A stretch of 64,000 nt of DNA from Mesorhizobium sp. WSM3859. Its GTDB lineage: Bacteria; Pseudomonadota; Alphaproteobacteria; Rhizobiales; Rhizobiaceae. Below, in pieces: positions 61,323 through 64,000 of this stretch. How positions within the stretch are numbered: the stretch's first letter is position 1; every line of letters starts with the position of its first letter. The notes under the pieces are model-generated. The model worked only from the letters and a program-made list of their open reading frames with translations. It searched no databases and was not told the origin of the DNA. The stretch spans positions 434,001-498,000 of the forward strand of contig NZ_NSGG01000003.1 in assembly GCF_002295065.1 (NCBI RefSeq), in the 5' to 3' direction. Position numbers and translations under genes: made by a program.

Positions 61323-62315
61323 CTAGGTATGCCCGACGTAGTTCGGTATCATTTCGGCCTCGTCGCGAACGAGGCTGGTCGCGAGGCCGAAATGGCCGAA
61401 AAACGCCAGCGTGTAGAAGGCCAGGCCGACCATCATTGCAAACGGGATCTGCCACAGCGGCATGCCGGTTTCGGACGCGAGGCTCGTCACGCGTCGGATG
61501 GTGCGCCAGGACATTGTTCCCCAGCGTGTAAATGATTTGACCACGCGTTGCGCGCGATTAGGGGAATAGAGCGCGGCATACTTACGGTCGGCATCCCTGC
61601 CGGTCACCAGCGCGCGCCAACAAAAGAAACGCCAACCCCGTGGGGGGTAGTGATAGACTCGCGCGTCGGCATGGACGATTTCGTGGCCCTCGCTCCGAAG
61701 CTGATGCATCAGCAAAGTGCAGGAGACCTTGAAGCCGTTGTTTCGCGGGAAGGGATGGCCGGCAATCCAGTCGCCCCGGAAGGCGACGTTGTTGGCGTTG
61801 ATCGCCCGTTTCGCGGCGAATCTCTTGTCTCCCCGAGCCATAGGGAAGAACCAGATCAAGGCGAAGGTTCGCGTGAAGAAGTCATCGTAGAAAAGATAGG
61901 TGTAGCCATTGACGCAAACCGTCGCGGGGTCCCGAAACGGGTCGAGCAGGATCGAGAGCCAGTCCGGTTCCGGAACCGTATCGGAGTCCATGAAGATCAC
62001 GACATCTGCGTCTGTCGCCTGGATGCCGTTGTTCTTGAGTTCGTAATAGCGGCCTTCGGGACAGGCAGCCAGACGGAGCTCGGCCACCTCTTCCAGCCGG
62101 GGTGCGTGTCTGTTGATGTGGCTTTGCAGCGACGGCGCGTCCGCGTCGTACCCGGCGTGCGAGATAATGACTTTCGGCCTTGCGAAGCCGGCCGCCGAAA
62201 CGGAGGCGATTTCATTCGCCAAAGCGGTTAGCCCAACGCGGATCTCATCCCACTCGATCGTCCTGGCGTTTTCCATCTCGATGACGATTGAATAAGTTGG
62301 AAGGTTGCCGATCAT
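61323..62315 (-). CDS. Family 2-like glycosyltransferase
   Basis: 330 aa. A GT-A core (YSIVIEMENARTIEWDEIRV, VVIFMDSDTVPEPDW with DxD at 110-112, NNVAFRGDWIAGHPF) and two C-terminal hydrophobic segments (MMVGLAFYTLAFFGHFGLAT). Third positions look less GC-rich than in flanking genes, hinting at transfer. Acceptor unknown. Convergent with DUF1330. Confidence 0.87.
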   Translation of the reverse strand: MIGNLPTYSIVIEMENARTIEWDEIRVGLTALANEIASVSAAGFARPKVIISHAGYDADAPSLQSHINRHAPRLEEVAELRLAACPEGRYYELKNNGIQATDADVVIFMDSDTVPEPDWLSILLDPFRDPATVCVNGYTYLFYDDFFTRTFALIWFFPMARGDKRFAAKRAINANNVAFRGDWIAGHPFPRNNGFKVSCTLLMHQLRSEGHEIVHADARVYHYPPRGWRFFCWRALVTGRDADRKYAALYSPNRAQRVVKSFTRWGTMSWRTIRRVTSLASETGMPLWQIPFAMMVGLAFYTLAFFGHFGLATSLVRDEAEMIPNYVGHT

Positions 62316-62399
62316 CGCTGTGTCTTCAAAAGGCTGCCTTAGTTCAGGTCGGTATAGCCGCTACTGTTCGCTGTCAAATGACAGGAACGATAAGCGTTG

Positions 62400-63014
62400 C
62401 TACCGCTTCAACAAAAACACCGCCTGCTGGCCGAAGAAATTCCAGAACCACCAGGGCATCGACAGGCCGATCTTCTGGCCGTTGGCGTCGAGCGCGGTCG
62501 CCTTCTCGACGGTCGCGCCAAGCTCCTCGCACAGATTGACGAAGTCGCGGATGGTGCAGAAGTGGATGTTGGGCGTGTCGTACCAGGAATAGGGCAGGTC
62601 CTTGGTGACCGGCATCCTGCCCTTGATCAACAGCGAGAAGCGCACGCGCCAGTGACCGAAATTGGGGAAGGAGACGATGGCGCGGTTGCCGATCCTGAGC
62701 AGTTCATCGAGCACCACCTTCGGGTTGCGCGTCGCCTGCAGCGTCTGCGACAGCACGACGAAGTCGAAGCCCTTGTCGGCGTAGAATTTCAGATCCGTGT
62801 CGGCGTCGCCCTGAATGACTGATAGCCCGCGCGCCACGCATTCGTTGACGCCGCGCTGCGACAGTTCCAGCCCGCGGCCGTCGACCTGCTTGGTCTCCTG
62901 CAGCAGTTCCAGGAGCACGCCGTCGCCCGAGCCGACATCGAGCACGCGCGACTTGGCCGGAATGAGATCGGTGACGACTTCGAGGTCGACACGCTGGGCG
63001 CGATTGACGCTCAT
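62400..63014 (-). CDS. metW: Methionine biosynthesis protein MetW
   Basis: 204 aa. SAM-methyltransferase fold, [20 protein letters not shown] and [20 protein letters not shown] typical of MetW. It supports homoserine O-acetyltransferase activity of MetX. Its ATG overlaps the metX stop by 4 bp, so they are coupled. Confidence 0.95.
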   Translation of the reverse strand: MSVNRAQRVDLEVVTDLIPAKSRVLDVGSGDGVLLELLQETKQVDGRGLELSQRGVNECVARGLSVIQGDADTDLKFYADKGFDFVVLSQTLQATRNPKVVLDELLRIGNRAIVSFPNFGHWRVRFSLLIKGRMPVTKDLPYSWYDTPNIHFCTIRDFVNLCEELGATVEKATALDANGQKIGLSMPWWFWNFFGQQAVFLLKR

Positions 63015-64000
63015 AGGCTGAGCCCCCTGGCGCGGGCGGCTGAGGCGATGAAGCCGTTGATGGCCGCGAACAGCTCCGGCTCGTCGAGCAGGAAGGCGTC
63101 ATGGCCGCGATCCGTCTCGATCTCGACGAAGGAGACGGAAGCGCCCGCCGCGTTCAAGGCGTGCACGATCGAGCGGCTCTCCTCGGTCGGGAACAGCCAG
63201 TCGCTGGTGAAAGAGACCAGGCAAAAACGCGTCCTTGTGCCCGCGAAGGCGTCGGCGAGGCGCCCGCCATGATCGGCGGCAAGGTCGAAATAGTCCATCG
63301 CGCGGGTCAGATAGAGGTAGGAATTGGCGTCGAAGCGGTCGACGAAGGTCATGCCCTGGTGGCGCAGATAGCTCTCGATCTGGAAATCGGCGTCGAATCC
63401 GAAGGTGAGCGCCTCGCGATCCTGCAGGTTGCGGCCGAACTTGCGGTGGAGCGCCGCTTCCGAAAGATAGGTGATGTGGGCGGCCATGCGCGCGACGGCG
63501 AGCCCCTTTTCCGGGCGCTTGCCGAACTCGAGATATTTGCCGCCATGCCAGTCCGGATCGGCCATGACGGCCTGCCGGCCGACCTCATGGAAGGCGATGT
63601 TCTGCGAGGAATGGCGGGCGCCGGTGGCGATCGGCAGCGCGCAGAACACCCGCTCCGGATAGCTCGCCGCCCATTCCAGCACCTGCATGCCGCCCATCGA
63701 GCCGCCAAGCACGCAAAACAGCTTTTCGATGCCGAAATGATCGACCAGCATGGCCTGCGCGCGCACCATGTCGCGGATGGTGATGATCGGCAGGTCGAGG
63801 CCGTAGGGCTTGCCGGTCGCCGGATTGGTCGAGGCCGGGCCGGTCGAGCCGAGGCAGCCGCCGATGACGTTTGCGCAGATGACGAAGAAGCGGTTGGCAT
63901 CGATGATCTTGCCGGGACCGATCAGCACCTCCCACCAGCCCGGCTTGCCGGTTACCGGGTTGGTGTTGGCAACGTGCTGGTCGCCGGTCAGCGCATGGCA
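63011..64000 (-). CDS. metX: Homoserine O-acetyltransferase (5' part beyond window)
   Basis: Open frame from the right edge to TGA 63011-63013, 329 residues visible; the first about 40-70 are outside the window. Alpha/beta hydrolase acetylating homoserine for methionine synthesis. Oxyanion/nucleophile [15 protein letters not shown] (Ser), Asp in [13 protein letters not shown], His in [13 protein letters not shown]. Visible sequence begins [12 protein letters not shown]. Upstream regulation (for example a SAM-II switch) cannot be seen. Confidence 0.96.
   Translation of the reverse strand, partial: CHALTGDQHVANTNPVTGKPGWWEVLIGPGKIIDANRFFVICANVIGGCLGSTGPASTNPATGKPYGLDLPIITIRDMVRAQAMLVDHFGIEKLFCVLGGSMGGMQVLEWAASYPERVFCALPIATGARHSSQNIAFHEVGRQAVMADPDWHGGKYLEFGKRPEKGLAVARMAAHITYLSEAALHRKFGRNLQDREALTFGFDADFQIESYLRHQGMTFVDRFDANSYLYLTRAMDYFDLAADHGGRLADAFAGTRTRFCLVSFTSDWLFPTEESRSIVHALNAAGASVSFVEIETDRGHDAFLLDEPELFAAINGFIASAARARGLSL

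Overview
The window reads as a chromosomal segment of a GC-rich alphaproteobacterium of the order Hyphomicrobiales (rhizobia), most probably a Mesorhizobium or close relative. This rests on gene content and order (bolA-dnaJ-cobS-cobT, accA-xerD-aroK-aroB, metX-metW, prkA-yeaH-spoVR), on an acetoacetate decarboxylase / 3-hydroxybutyrate dehydrogenase pair, on rhizobial-type interspersed palindromes, and on an EcfG-like promoter. The genus is an inference; no rRNA gene is present.

Layout. 1-4.5 kb: an RND efflux pump (permease cut by the window edge, plus adaptor), divergent from a TetR regulator. 4.6-7.1 kb: a PiT phosphate transporter and a membrane protein, convergent. 7.3-10.2 kb: patatin-like lipase and acetoacetate decarboxylase, divergent from 3-hydroxybutyrate dehydrogenase, with paired dyads in the shared promoter region. 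10.4-12.6 kb: a rhodanese-ChrB fusion and the chromate transporter ChrA. 12.7-14.6 kb: an ECF sigma/anti-sigma pair behind a GGGAATA-type promoter and a 40-residue ORF. 14.8-15.7 kb: an adenylate/guanylate cyclase fused to an FHA domain.

15.76-23.28 kb is a compact integrated element in the 3' end of tRNA-Arg(CCU). It has a tyrosine integrase at one end, the intact tRNA at the other, a 44-bp tRNA-derived repeat at both ends, repeated ACGTCCCCA motifs that look like integrase arm sites, a serine recombinase behind a 10-bp perfect dyad, a ParB-like DNA-binding protein, a broken gene and many small proteins I do not recognise. No capsid, terminase, relaxase or conjugation gene is visible.

23.4-34.1 kb is core: M20 amidohydrolase, DD-carboxypeptidase with a COG0523 zinc-type GTPase, TusA-like protein, L,D-transpeptidase, accA, xerD with a missed 50-residue gene, aroK-aroB and a CBS/CorC protein. 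34.1-39 kb is the prkA-yeaH-spoVR stress operon. 39.2-46 kb carries an esterase, bolA, a J-domain protein, cobaltochelatase cobS-cobT, a phytase-like protein and a 2OG-Fe(II) oxygenase. 46.2-56.8 kb holds a GT-C membrane protein, a LysR/dienelactone hydrolase pair, a spermidine-synthase-like protein, the queuosine-precursor transporter yhhQ behind a probable preQ1-I riboswitch, rpmB, a DUF3108 protein, a DMT exporter, a YhhN protein, a DUF985 cupin, gloB and a methyltransferase. 56.9-64 kb has an SbmA/BacA-like ABC transporter, a DUF1194 protein, two GT2 glycosyltransferases, a DUF1330 protein and metW-metX (metX cut by the right edge).

Most interesting for follow-up: the tRNA-Arg element with its unrecognised genes, the preQ1-I-like switch that folds the yhhQ start codon into its pseudoknot, the ECF operon with its leading small ORF, the cyclase-FHA fusion, and a dense nested palindrome array upstream of aroK.
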